From positions 33,916 through 97,915 of the forward strand of contig CAJTIT010000008.1 in assembly GCA_910576345.1 (NCBI GenBank): DNA of 64,000 nt. Reading direction: 5' to 3'. Below, one piece after another: positions 44,852 through 53,502 of the stretch. Each line of letters starts with the position of its first letter. The stretch's first letter is position 1. This stretch comes from Erysipelotrichales bacterium (GTDB lineage: Bacteria; Bacillota_I; Bacilli_A; Erysipelotrichales; Erysipelotrichaceae). Under the pieces are notes generated by a model. The model made no database searches and had not been told where the DNA came from. It saw only the letters and a program-made list of their open reading frames with translations. A program made the translations under genes and the position numbers.

Positions 44852-45601
44852 TCACCGTGATAAATCTTCATTATATTTTGAGTGTTGCTGTGATTGTTCT
44901 TGATCCATATCAATAAAATCATGGATTCTTTCTTTCTCTTTTGATTGCAGTTGGTCAAACATTTCAGCTAATCCATCTATATCATTATTTTCCATCAGAC
45001 TCAAATAATATTTCCGTGATTCAAAAGGAATTACAATCGGTATCTGATTATCCGAAAGCAAAATATAATTTATCATAAGTCTTCCGATGCGCCCGTTCCC
45101 ATCGGGATAAGGATGAATATTTTCATAATCTAAATGCATTTTCGCAATATCTTTCATACTGATTTTTGATTGAAACAACACATTATATCGTTCATAAAAT
45201 TCATTCATAATGTCTCTCAAATCATTAGGCAACGGAAATTTTTTTTCAGATCCTCTTATACGAATTAATCCCATTCTGTATCCGCCGACATACATAATAT
45301 TATGATTGATTATCTGATTAATCTCTGTTAAAAAAGGTTCATCCATGCAGAATTTTCCTGATTCAACTCGATCAATAATCTTATTTAAAGCATATTTATG
45401 ATTGATAGCTTCGTAAATTTCTTTAGCTTCTGCCTGTTCAATTTTACTATATTTATTATCAAATAAAAGGGCATATGTTTCTGCAAAACTTAATGTACTT
45501 CCTTCTATGGCATTACTATGATAGGTACTTCTTGATATAAAATCTTCAAAGTAGATTTTTGATTTTTTCAAAACATCTAATATTTTCATTTGATTTACCA
45601 T
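44852..45601 (-). CDS. Fic-domain AMP-transferase, self-inhibited class II
   Basis: 249 residues from ATG 45601 (GAGAGGTG upstream); the frame is open to 45661. The Fic active site is intact: MHLDYENIHPYPDGNGRIGR with catalytic His, Asp-Gly-Asn-Gly-Arg and Arg. Near the N terminus, SNAIEG matches the (S/T)xxxE(G/N) inhibitory motif, so the enzyme should be held off until the helix is displaced. Such stand-alone class II proteins AMPylate targets such as gyrase or unknown proteins, and no partner antitoxin is adjacent. The last ~30 residues are Glu/Gln-rich. Target unknown. Confidence 0.85.
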   Translation of the reverse strand: MVNQMKILDVLKKSKIYFEDFISRSTYHSNAIEGSTLSFAETYALLFDNKYSKIEQAEAKEIYEAINHKYALNKIIDRVESGKFCMDEPFLTEINQIINHNIMYVGGYRMGLIRIRGSEKKFPLPNDLRDIMNEFYERYNVLFQSKISMKDIAKMHLDYENIHPYPDGNGRIGRLMINYILLSDNQIPIVIPFESRKYYLSLMENNDIDGLAEMFDQLQSKEKERIHDFIDMDQEQSQQHSKYNEDLSR

Positions 45602-45956
45602 ATTATTCACACACCTCTCTATTTTGTTCATTATATCATATGATAAATTATATTTCATCAATTAAACAATGTGCAAGAAGGAATTGGAATATATCATTCA
45701 CCAATCTCTGCTTCATTTAGAATATCAATCATTAATCCGGCCATTGTTCCAAATATTTTGCTTTCCAACCTTTTTTCAATAAAAATCTCTTTATTACACA
45801 ATATCACATCTTTAGTATGTATTTGATCAAAGAAAAAAATGTCGGATATAATTACGCCAATTTGTTACGTTAGTGTTACGTTAATTCCACCAACTGACCC
45901 AAATTCAACCACTATCTTCAACTATTTCCAACATTATTATTACTCCATAAACAAAC
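45602..45956. other. Spacer with a decayed open frame
   Basis: On the minus strand 45697-45870 is open without an obvious start: GVIISDIFFFDQIHTKDVIL, CNKEIFIEKRLESKIFG, TMAGLMIDILNEAEIGE and a stop. It could be a fragment of a lost protein next to the Fic gene; no family is recognised. The plus strand holds the direct repeat GTTACGTTAGTGTTACGTTA near 45866. Confidence 0.3.
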
Positions 45957-45983
45957 AAAAAGTCCCATAAACCGGGACTTTTT
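45957..45983. terminator. Terminator of the rplM-rpsI unit
   Basis: AAAAAGTCCC and GGGACTTTTT form a perfect 10-pair stem with a 7-base loop, about 35 bases after rpsI; T runs on both strands. Confidence 0.8.
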
Positions 45984-46018
45984 GATACTTTGATAATTTT
46001 TGTAATAAACGCTTGTAA

Positions 46019-46423
46019 TTAACGTTTTGAGAACTGAGGTGCACGACGTGCTGCCTTCAATCCATACTTCTTTCTTTCTTTCATACGTGAATCACGAGTC
46101 ACAAATCCTGCTGCTTTTAAAGCTGGTCGATAATCTGCACTAGCTTCCATCAAAGCACGTGTGACACCATGTCTCATTGCGCCTGCTTGTCCGGTATATC
46201 CTCCACCTTTTACATTGATTTTGATATCAAACTGATTCAAAGTTTCAGTTAATTCCAATGGAGAACGTACAACCATACGCAATGTTTCCAAAGGCAAATA
46301 TTCATCCAATGTTTTACCATTAACAGTAATATTACCTTTTCCTGGAGTCATGAACACACGAGCAACTGATGTCTTACGACGTCCTGTACCATGATACGTA
46401 ACTGTATTTTTCTTCGCTGCCAT
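46019..46423 (-). CDS. rpsI: 30S ribosomal protein S9
   Basis: 134 residues, typical length. Binds 16S rRNA in the head of the small subunit and reaches the P-site tRNA with its C-terminal arm. Signatures: [39 protein letters not shown], and the basic end [17 protein letters not shown]. Follows rplM after 14 bases, the universal L13-S9 pair. Confidence 0.97.
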   Translation of the reverse strand: MAAKKNTVTYHGTGRRKTSVARVFMTPGKGNITVNGKTLDEYLPLETLRMVVRSPLELTETLNQFDIKINVKGGGYTGQAGAMRHGVTRALMEASADYRPALKAAGFVTRDSRMKERKKYGLKAARRAPQFSKR

Positions 46424-46437
46424 TTTTCATTTCCTCC

Positions 46438-46872
46438 TTATTTCACTTTCAGCTCAACTGGTTTTTGAGCTGTATGAGGGTGTTCACTGCCTTCATAAAC
46501 AAACAGATGTTTTCTTTGTACATTACCCAATCTTGTATGAGGTAACATACCGTGAATGGCTCTTTCTACCCACTCCACTGTATATTTTTCCTTCATTGTA
46601 CGTGCACTGCGAACACGCATTCCTCCTGCATAACCGGAATGGTTATAATAATTCTTTCCATCCAGCTTATTACCTGTCATTTCAATTTTATCTGCATTGA
46701 CTACGATTACATAATCTCCGCAATCTACATTTGGTGTATAAGTAGGTTTGTGTTTCCCTCTTAATACACTTGCAACTTCCGTTGCCAAGCGTCCTAATGT
46801 TTTACCAGTTCCATCAACGATATACCATGTACGTTGTACTTCAGCTGGTTTAATAAATGTTGTTTGGCGCAT
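46438..46872 (-). CDS. rplM: 50S ribosomal protein L13
   Basis: 144 residues. Early-assembling large-subunit protein. Visible blocks: [48 protein letters not shown]-type ([11 protein letters not shown]) and [14 protein letters not shown]. It has its own promoter and a structured leader. Start at 46872 has GGAAAGGAAG upstream. Confidence 0.97.
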   Translation of the reverse strand: MRQTTFIKPAEVQRTWYIVDGTGKTLGRLATEVASVLRGKHKPTYTPNVDCGDYVIVVNADKIEMTGNKLDGKNYYNHSGYAGGMRVRSARTMKEKYTVEWVERAIHGMLPHTRLGNVQRKHLFVYEGSEHPHTAQKPVELKVK

Positions 46873-46930
46873 AATGTTAATCTTCCTTTCCTAAGTAGTT
46901 TCCGGGGCTACATAGGCATTTAAAGCCATG
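46873..46930 (-). promoter_or_regulatory. Structured leader of rplM
   Basis: Between the promoter and start codon the minus strand can form GGC...GCC (around TTTAAAT) and CCTAtGTAG with CTACtTAGG, the second ending against the ribosome site. L13 leaders with autoregulatory hairpins are known in Firmicutes, and this one has the right position, but I did not match it to a known consensus. Confidence 0.4.
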
Positions 46931-46934
46931 CTTA

Positions 46935-46963
46935 ATTGTACCTTTTTATAAAATCATTGTCAA
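46935..46963 (-). promoter_or_regulatory. Promoter of rplM-rpsI
   Basis: TTGACA and TACAAT with exactly 17 bases between them on the minus strand, as expected for a strong sigma-A promoter of a ribosomal protein unit. Confidence 0.75.
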
Positions 46964-47008
46964 CTAAAAAATTCTGTTTATTCATCTCGTTTTTACGATT
47001 CTGTAGAT

Positions 47009-47776
47009 TTATTCATGCGAATGTTCCCACAAATTTATTGTTTCAGCTAACTTTTGTACGACAGAAGGATCCACCACATCATATTCACATGCATGTTTTT
47101 CCAATGCATATGCATAAGAAACATGATTTTTTATAGCCGTACCATCATATTTCCATCCTTTACAAGAAGAATGAATTTGACAAATTCCGGTATATTCCAT
47201 CAAATCAATCACATTATCTGAATGAATGCCACTACCTGCTAAAATTTCAATTTGATCACCATATTGAAATTGAAGCTTTTTCAACATTCTTTTTCCTTCG
47301 AATGCAGTAGCTTCTAAACCACTGGTCAAAACACGATCCACACCCAAAGAAATTAATAATTCCATACTGACAAAAGGATCTTTAACACAATCGAAAGCAC
47401 GATGGTACACAGCTTCCTTACCATAAGAATGAATTAAATTTATCATACTTTTACTAGCATGAACATCTATATCACCATCATTATCTAAAAATCCAAACGC
47501 AATGCCATCCGCGTCATGTTCCAACATGATTTCTGCATCTTTCCACATGACTTCTTTTTCTTTATCAGAGTAATGAAAACCACCACCTCTTGGACGTACC
47601 ATTGCAATCACAGGCACAGATACTACTTTTTTTGTCAGTAACAAAGTACCAAGACTTGGTGTTAAACCTCCCATATATAATGCACTGTTTAATTCAATTC
47701 TACTCGCACCACTAACTTGTGCATTCCATGCATCTTCATAACTGCCGGCACATACTTCTACAACTGTTTTCAACAT
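47009..47776 (-). CDS. cutC: CutC-family protein
   Basis: 255 residues from ATG 47776 (GGGGTTGTG upstream). A TIM-barrel protein with VEVCAGSYEDAWNAQVSGAS at its start, GLTPSLG, VIAMVRPRGGGFHYSDKE, DADGIAFGFL, and HRAFDCVKDP. Named for copper sensitivity in E. coli, although its actual enzymatic role is unclear and copper binding is disputed. It lies alone between rplM and the second LCP gene, which is divergent. Confidence 0.85.
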   Translation of the reverse strand: MLKTVVEVCAGSYEDAWNAQVSGASRIELNSALYMGGLTPSLGTLLLTKKVVSVPVIAMVRPRGGGFHYSDKEKEVMWKDAEIMLEHDADGIAFGFLDNDGDIDVHASKSMINLIHSYGKEAVYHRAFDCVKDPFVSMELLISLGVDRVLTSGLEATAFEGKRMLKKLQFQYGDQIEILAGSGIHSDNVIDLMEYTGICQIHSSCKGWKYDGTAIKNHVSYAYALEKHACEYDVVDPSVVQKLAETINLWEHSHE

Positions 47777-47961
47777 CACAACCCCATTTCTAAAAGTTCT
47801 GTTTACATCACTGTTTATAATTGTATAGGTTCTCTCTATAAAAATCAATTCACCACTTTTTTTAGAAAAATTTTCTTCCTTCAAAAAAATAGATAATTTT
47901 GCTTGTTATGATAGAAATTTCCCTCTTTCTATATTATAATAATGGACACTGAGGTGACATC

Positions 47962-49542
47962 ATGGGAAAGGCGAAACGAAAAATACATTATACGCGTCTG
48001 TTTGATTTAATATGCAATATTCTTTTATTTTTTATCATTATTTATACATTATATCAAACCTTTCAATTAGATATGATACCGGGTAACTGGCTATTCTTAA
48101 TTACAGTCGCACTTATTATCGTATTCCTTATATTTTTTATGCTGATGTTTTTCAAAATGCCAAAATGGGGAATCTTTATAAAACGCATCATTTTATTTTC
48201 CATTGCCGGCATTTGTTTATTTGCCGGAAACTCCATGCATCATGTAACAAGTGCAGTCAATAAAGTCAGTATATCTCAACAAAAAAGCACTGTTCAAATG
48301 CATGTTATTTCACTTAAAGACAGTGAATCAAAACAAATTCATGATCTTGAAAATAAAACGATCGGTGTTCAAATTGGTACTGATTATAAAAACAGTGAAT
48401 ATGCAAAAATACAGCTGGAAGCACAACTTTCCCAACCCATTTACGATGAACAATTAGATTATACTACATTAACCAAACTATTTTTAAATAATATGATTGA
48501 CGCAATGATCATATCGGACGACTATCTCCATATGATGGAGGCAAACATAGAAGAGTTTGAAAACAGTTTTCAAATTATATCCACGTATGAAAAAGAACGT
48601 CCCATTAACGAAAGTGACAATAAAGATATAACAAAAGAAAGTTTTACCCTATTGATTAGTGGTGTTGATGAAATGGGAGCAGCCGATCAATCCTCACTCT
48701 CTGATGTCAATATTTTATTGTTTATTAATCCAATCGCCAATCAAATCACCATGATTTCACTTCCTCGTGATTCTTATATACCACATGTTGCATTAAATAA
48801 TGCAAATGATAAATTAACGCATACAGGAAGTTATGGTGTAGATGATACAGTGGAAACAGTAGAAAACTTTTTCAATATTGATATTGATTATTATGCTAAA
48901 GTCAGTTTCTCGTCTTTGATTGAAATTGTAGATGCGATTGATGGTATTGATGTAGATGTAGAAATCACTTTTACTGAACAAGATGAAAACAGAAGTTTTG
49001 CCCAAGAAGATTTGATTCATTTAGAAAAAGGTATGCAACATCTGAATGGAAAAGAAGCATTGGCATATTCGCGTCATCGAAAAACAGAAAATTATGATGT
49101 GGCAGGCAGAGAGCGCGCACAAGAAAAAATTATCAAAGCAATCGTTGATAAATTACTTACGGCACAAGGTATAACACTTTACGTCAACCGATTGATGGAA
49201 ATTGTGCCAAATTATGTTGTTACCAATATGCCAGGTAAACAGATTACTTCTTTCATCAAAGGAGAGCTTAGTGATTTGAAACCATGGGATATACAATCTC
49301 TCAGTGTTGAAAATGGCCAATATGATCGAAGAATCGTACCAAATCTTGACGGTGTTAAAAGTGTATATCTTTGGAATCCATATGATTATCGTAAACTTCT
49401 GGATGCTTATGAAGAAAGCAAAAAAAATATGAACTTTGCTGATTTTGGATTTGATTTTGGTAATGATCATACAAATTTTCTGCCGGCCGCTTCTGATAAT
49501 CCAAATATCATATGGGATTATCAAGCAATTGACCCCTATTAA
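47962..49542 (+). CDS. LytR-CpsA-Psr (LCP) family protein, second copy
   Basis: 526 residues, same architecture as the protein at 3706: short basic head, three membrane helices (about 15-35, 43-65, 72-90), a solute-binding-like extracellular domain (about 110-220) and the LCP domain. Motifs SGVDEMG, SLPRDSYIPH, DKLTHTGSYGVDDTV and SRHRKTENYDVAGRERAQE are present. One oddity: at the RSD position this copy reads SSLSDVN, so the conserved Arg is replaced by Leu, while the other copy has SRSDVN. It may have altered activity or be a specialised ligase. Own promoter-like TATAAT upstream and terminator after it. Confidence 0.88.
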   Translation: MGKAKRKIHYTRLFDLICNILLFFIIIYTLYQTFQLDMIPGNWLFLITVALIIVFLIFFMLMFFKMPKWGIFIKRIILFSIAGICLFAGNSMHHVTSAVNKVSISQQKSTVQMHVISLKDSESKQIHDLENKTIGVQIGTDYKNSEYAKIQLEAQLSQPIYDEQLDYTTLTKLFLNNMIDAMIISDDYLHMMEANIEEFENSFQIISTYEKERPINESDNKDITKESFTLLISGVDEMGAADQSSLSDVNILLFINPIANQITMISLPRDSYIPHVALNNANDKLTHTGSYGVDDTVETVENFFNIDIDYYAKVSFSSLIEIVDAIDGIDVDVEITFTEQDENRSFAQEDLIHLEKGMQHLNGKEALAYSRHRKTENYDVAGRERAQEKIIKAIVDKLLTAQGITLYVNRLMEIVPNYVVTNMPGKQITSFIKGELSDLKPWDIQSLSVENGQYDRRIVPNLDGVKSVYLWNPYDYRKLLDAYEESKKNMNFADFGFDFGNDHTNFLPAASDNPNIIWDYQAIDPY

Positions 49543-49570
49543 ACTTCCAAACTTTATGGAAGTTTTTTTT
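49542..49570 (+). terminator. Terminator after second LCP gene
   Basis: AACTTCC and GGAAGTT form a 7-pair stem starting at the stop codon, followed by TTTTTT. Confidence 0.75.
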
Positions 49571-49612
49571 CTTTTGACAATTTATCGAATAAAATGCAAC
49601 ATCTAATGTAAG

Positions 49613-50094
49613 CTATATCTCAAATATGACTTCTTTAGGTATTTTATTTTGATGACATTTTCTTGGTCGATCCTTCATGATAGTTAAATGATAAGACAAT
49701 TTATCTTCATCAACTTTAGATAGTTCCATCCCTTTGAAATAAATTACTCTACGCAATCCATTCGTATTTTCATATGTCTCTTTTTGCCATGTACAATATG
49801 GATCATCCTATCAATGGTGGAACTTGAAAATATATAAATTTCTTCTTCATTTCTATTTGCAATTTTTTCAAAAGACCAGTGTAATTTTATTTTTTTCTTT
49901 AACATTATTTAATACATTGGTATTTCTAAAATCAACCTATGCTTCCAACTTCGCTTTCATTTCTATTTAATTTCCCTTGATAGTGTGCTTGTAGAGCGTT
50001 TTAGTGCTTTTGCGATATTTCTTATGTTCATACCATAATTTTTAAATTGATAGATACAACCACGTTTGTTTACGGTAAGATGCTTATAACTCAT
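49613..50094 (-). pseudogene. Degenerate IS30-family transposase
   Basis: Starting at ATG 50094 the frame reads MSYKHLTVNKRGCIYQF, KNYGMNIRNIAKALKRSTST, LSREIK and a stop, the N-terminal helix-turn-helix of IS30 transposases. Further on other frames give IKLHWSFEKIANRNEEE, IYIFSSSTIDRMI (the WSPEQI and TIYRWI blocks) and LTIMKDRPRKCHQNKIPKEV (the C-terminal NNRPRKCLGYKTP block) before a stop at 49613. The catalytic DDE segment has been deleted and several frameshifts are present. Too short for function; no intact ends recognised. Confidence 0.7.
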
Positions 50095-50279
50095 TGATAT
50101 GATTTCCGATGAATTGTTTGTTTGCTCACTTACATTTTAACATGGTGATATCTATGAGTTTTTTTTATGTTGCGTTTGTTATGATAAATTATCGATAAAA
50201 AAAATGTAGACATGTTTTTTTTGTCTACATTTTATCTTACAACTTCCATCTTTTATGTGATTATCTGTTTTCGTTTATT

Positions 50280-50909
50280 TTATTCATCCACTTCTTTTCC
50301 TGGATTGTATATAATTTTCAAACGTCGCTGATTACCTTCACCTTCGCTGACAGTGGAAACACCAGGCATGGTAGATAAATAATTATGAATAGCTTTTCGC
50401 TCATCGGCAGGCATTGGATCCAATACCGCATCAACTTTATCTCTTTGCACACTTCGTGCTATTCTTCTAGCAATGGAACACAACTTACGATATTTATCTT
50501 CCTTATAACCGTTAATGTCGACCAATACGCCGATTTTTTTCTTAAATTCACTAGACACTGCTGACTTCAATATTGTATTCAGTGCTTGTAATGTCTGACC
50601 ATTTCTACCAATTAAGATTGCATTATTTTGTGTATCCAAATTGATATGATAATAATTGTCTTTATCTTTTTCAATTTCAATATATGATTCCATCTCAATA
50701 CCATCAAAATATTGTTTCAAATAATTTTGAATAAATTCTTCTACATCACTATCACTATAAATTTCAGCGCTGACTTCTTTTCCTAAACCAAGAAATCCTG
50801 CTTTTTCTTCTTTGATTTCGTAATATAATGACGATACGTCACACTGTTTTTCTTTTGCGGCTTGTTCTAATAATTCTTCGATTGTTTTACCTGTAAATAT
50901 TTGTTTCAT
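50280..50909 (-). CDS. jag: RNA-binding protein KhpB (Jag)
   Basis: 209 residues. Three parts: an N-terminal Jag domain (MKQIFTGKTIEELLEQAAKE, IKEEKAGFLGLGKEVSAEIY), a KH domain (NNAILIGRNGQTLQALNTIL), and a C-terminal R3H domain (LDPMPADERKAIHNYLSTMP). With KhpA it forms an RNA-binding complex affecting cell elongation and division. The yidC-jag order is conserved near oriC in Firmicutes; the next gene expected here (trmE) is missing, and the degenerate IS30 occupies that place. Confidence 0.93.
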   Translation of the reverse strand: MKQIFTGKTIEELLEQAAKEKQCDVSSLYYEIKEEKAGFLGLGKEVSAEIYSDSDVEEFIQNYLKQYFDGIEMESYIEIEKDKDNYYHINLDTQNNAILIGRNGQTLQALNTILKSAVSSEFKKKIGVLVDINGYKEDKYRKLCSIARRIARSVQRDKVDAVLDPMPADERKAIHNYLSTMPGVSTVSEGEGNQRRLKIIYNPGKEVDE

Positions 50910-50926
50910 ATGACGATACCTCCTAA

Positions 50927-51823
50927 CTATTCATTTTTCATAAAAAATTGATTGATCACAAGATTTTGAATAATTCTTGTGACGGAAGATACCAGCCAGT
51001 AAAATGACATGGATAATGGCCAGTTCACAGCCAATATGGAAATCATTGCCAAACTGACATACATCATCATATTCATAGAATTTGCCATTCCATTTTTTGG
51101 TTGATTTTGTTTTAAATAATTCTTTTGTTTTACATTGTTTTGTTTTTGACGATATTTTTGAAGCCATTGTGGAAATTTCATGGACATAAATTGTGCAATC
51201 ACCATCAATACAAAAATGACCATATAAATCATTTGTCCATTATTCAACCCCCAGATAGGTGTTTGCGTTAAACTGATTCCCATAAATGTTCCCGATACAA
51301 CTGCTTCAGCTCGCATCGTTGCCTGATAGACGCCTAATATAATAGGAAATTGTAAGAATGTGACCAATAATGTTCCAAATGGATTGATTTTATTTTTAGA
51401 ATATAATGCCTGCATTTCCTGTGCCTGCATCATTCTAGAACGATCATCACTCTTTCCTTGATATTTTGCCTGAATCTTTTGAAGTTCTGGCTGAATCATC
51501 TGCATTTTTTGTGCTGACACTTGTGATTTAATTGAAAATATAAATGTGAAAGCCTGTAATAACAATGTTACTATGATGATACCGATACCGGCATCCGTAT
51601 ACTTTGAAATCCAGTTGATTAGCTGTGCAATAGGCCATACAATCAAACCATCAAACCAACCTAAACTTAGCTGATCTCCAATTGGTGTTGTAGAACGTAT
51701 TAAATATTTTTCAATAATCTGCCCTGTTTCCGGATCACGCGGATTGGTACATGCGACAAGCGTAACCATTATCAATAATCCCATAAAGAGCATTTTCTTT
51801 TTGTCTTTAAAAAAATGTGTCAT
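50927..51823 (-). CDS. yidC: Membrane protein insertase YidC (SpoIIIJ type)
   Basis: 298 residues. Inserts membrane proteins, alone or with Sec. An N-terminal lipoprotein signal ends VTLVACTNPRD (Cys lipidation), as in Firmicutes YidC. Five membrane segments follow, starting with GWFDGLIVWPIAQLINWISK; the conserved cytoplasmic loop MQMIQPELQKIQAKYQGK and FLQFPIILGVYQAT are present. The basic C terminus can bind ribosomes. Between rnpA and jag, normal context. Confidence 0.94.
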   Translation of the reverse strand: MTHFFKDKKKMLFMGLLIMVTLVACTNPRDPETGQIIEKYLIRSTTPIGDQLSLGWFDGLIVWPIAQLINWISKYTDAGIGIIIVTLLLQAFTFIFSIKSQVSAQKMQMIQPELQKIQAKYQGKSDDRSRMMQAQEMQALYSKNKINPFGTLLVTFLQFPIILGVYQATMRAEAVVSGTFMGISLTQTPIWGLNNGQMIYMVIFVLMVIAQFMSMKFPQWLQKYRQKQNNVKQKNYLKQNQPKNGMANSMNMMMYVSLAMISILAVNWPLSMSFYWLVSSVTRIIQNLVINQFFMKNE

Positions 51824-51855
51824 TTTTGTTCTCCTTGCTAGTCTCTTGTATAATA

Positions 51856-52182
51856 CTATATTTTAACTTTTTTATAAAGAGTTTCCAAGAGTTTTTTATT
51901 GTTTCGATAATTTTCTTTTAAATAACCCGGACGTATAAGAATAATCGTGTCAAAATTTTCATCAAATGCAAATATTTCCATACACATCATACGCACCTGC
52001 CTCTTTATTTTATTCCTGCAATGTGCTTTTCCTAATCGTTTTCCTACAGACAAGCCAATTCTCGCATGATTTTTTTCTCTAGGTCTTATATATATGGTAA
52101 AAGAAGGACATGTATAAAATTTTTTAGCGCTCATAATTTCTGCAAATTCGCTACTTTTACGAACACGATTTATCTTTTTCAT
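51856..52182 (-). CDS. rnpA: Ribonuclease P protein component
   Basis: 108 residues, usual length. Protein partner of the RNase P ribozyme. The signature is RIGLSVGKRLGKAHCRNKIK (RNR motif region), and the N terminus has KINRVRKSSEFAEIM. Start supported by AGGAGGGTATGT just ahead. It follows rpmH on the same strand with a terminator-like hairpin between. Confidence 0.94.
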   Translation of the reverse strand: MKKINRVRKSSEFAEIMSAKKFYTCPSFTIYIRPREKNHARIGLSVGKRLGKAHCRNKIKRQVRMMCMEIFAFDENFDTIILIRPGYLKENYRNNKKLLETLYKKVKI

Positions 52183-52206
52183 ACATACCCTCCTTTTTTA
52201 TTGAAT

Positions 52207-52232
52207 AAAAAAATCATCCGATGGATGATTTT
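52207..52232 (-). terminator. Hairpin between rpmH and rnpA
   Basis: AAAATCATCC and GGATGATTTT form a 10-pair stem with a 3-base loop and T's downstream on the minus strand, beginning at the rpmH stop. It could partly terminate, or set the ratio of L34 to RNase P protein. Confidence 0.7.
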
Positions 52233-52366
52233 TAAGCTGACAACACTTTTCTACCTTTACTACGGCGACGTGCCAATACCTTACGTCCTCCAACAGTAGC
52301 CATTCTGGCTCTGAATCCATGCGTTCTTTGGTGTTTTCTTTTGCTCGGTTGATATGTTCTTTTCAC
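52232..52366 (-). CDS. rpmH: 50S ribosomal protein L34
   Basis: 44 residues, [18 protein letters not shown] then [20 protein letters not shown], unmistakable. The start is GTG (52364-52366), with AGGAGGTG at ideal spacing. The gene is short and highly basic. It heads the rpmH-rnpA-yidC-jag series that runs away from oriC. Confidence 0.97.
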   Translation of the reverse strand: MKRTYQPSKRKHQRTHGFRARMATVGGRKVLARRRSKGRKVLSA

Positions 52367-53502
52367 AAGATACACCTCCTATTATTTTATAACTCTTTTT
52401 CATTGAATTGAGCAATGCCCGTAAATTATACAAAAATTATGTTCATAAGTCAATAAACTTTCACTTGATTTTATGCAAATCTTTCACTTCTGAAGTTTTA
52501 AAGTTTATTTTTATACAAATTTTCATAGGTAAAAATTTGTTTTTTATAAATGTATATCATATTTATTTGATTTTTCTTTTGCTTTGTGGCTATTTTATTA
52601 AATAAATTCTTTCTATTACATTTTTTAAAAGTATATATTTTAAAGATCCAAAGTATTCAAAATAGATGTATGTAAAAAATGATTGACCTGTTCTGTCACG
52701 TTTACTTTTAATCCATCCATGTGATCACAATAACTATAAATGGACTGAACAAAATATCCAAGATGCTTTGCATTTCGTTTGACCAATACTTATTCCATAC
52801 CTTTTATTTATGCAATTTCAAATGCGATTTGTACAACCATTTATTTCGTAATTTTTTTAATTTGACATGTTAAATACTCCTTTTTGTTATTTCATGATAT
52901 AAATGGTTTCTATAAAAATATTATATTTTTTTATCACAAATGTTAATGACAAGGAATTATATGATTGATTGTATTTCTATTATGTGGAAAACTTTCCATT
53001 GTTTTATAGAAGACATTCTTTTTTTCATCCAAAATATGTTTTCCACATACTTTTCCTTATGGGAAATAGGGAAGTTTTCAACAGTTTGTTGATATGGGGA
53101 TTGTTATAGAATATTCCTTTATTATGCAGTGATTTTTATATTTTTTCAATGTGGAAATACATCAATATAATAAAAACTTTTCCACTTTTCCACAATTCAA
53201 TTTATCCACTTTTCTTTTTTCCACAATTTTTCCACATTCATTTATGTGTATAATTTCATATATCCTTTAAAAACCGACTTTTCTATAGCATGTATTGTGG
53301 AAAACTTTATTTCTATTTCCATGATTCTTTTGACACGTGTACAAACATTCTTCACCATCCAAATTTTTTTATTGTAAAAATATTTTATTACATCTTTTCT
53401 TCCATCATTTTTTCATCATAATTCCATGAATTTTTCATAGCCTTTTTATCATTTTTATAGTAGAATTATATCACTAGAAAAAAAGCAAAGAAGGAGTATG
53501 CT
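52367..53502. other. oriC: Replication origin region, first half (oriC)
   Basis: About 1.1 kb without genes, very AT-rich. It holds a series of DnaA boxes of TTTTCCACA type on both strands: about 52983, 53039, 53150, 53177, 53187, 53201 (TTATCCACT), 53217 and 53228, 53296. The run of at least five between 53150 and 53236 is tight. Long A/T tracts at 53340-53460 next to dnaA would be the unwinding element. Typical Firmicutes bipartite origin together with boxes after dnaA. No other gene is visible. Confidence 0.8.
52425..52453 (-). promoter_or_regulatory. Promoter of rpmH
   Basis: TTGACT and TATAAT at a perfect 17-base spacing on the minus strand, about 60 bases before the GTG start. Confidence 0.75.

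Noticed and set aside
45866..45886. Direct repeat GTTACGTTA twice
   Set aside because: Only nine bases long, two copies, no structure or context that gives it a role.
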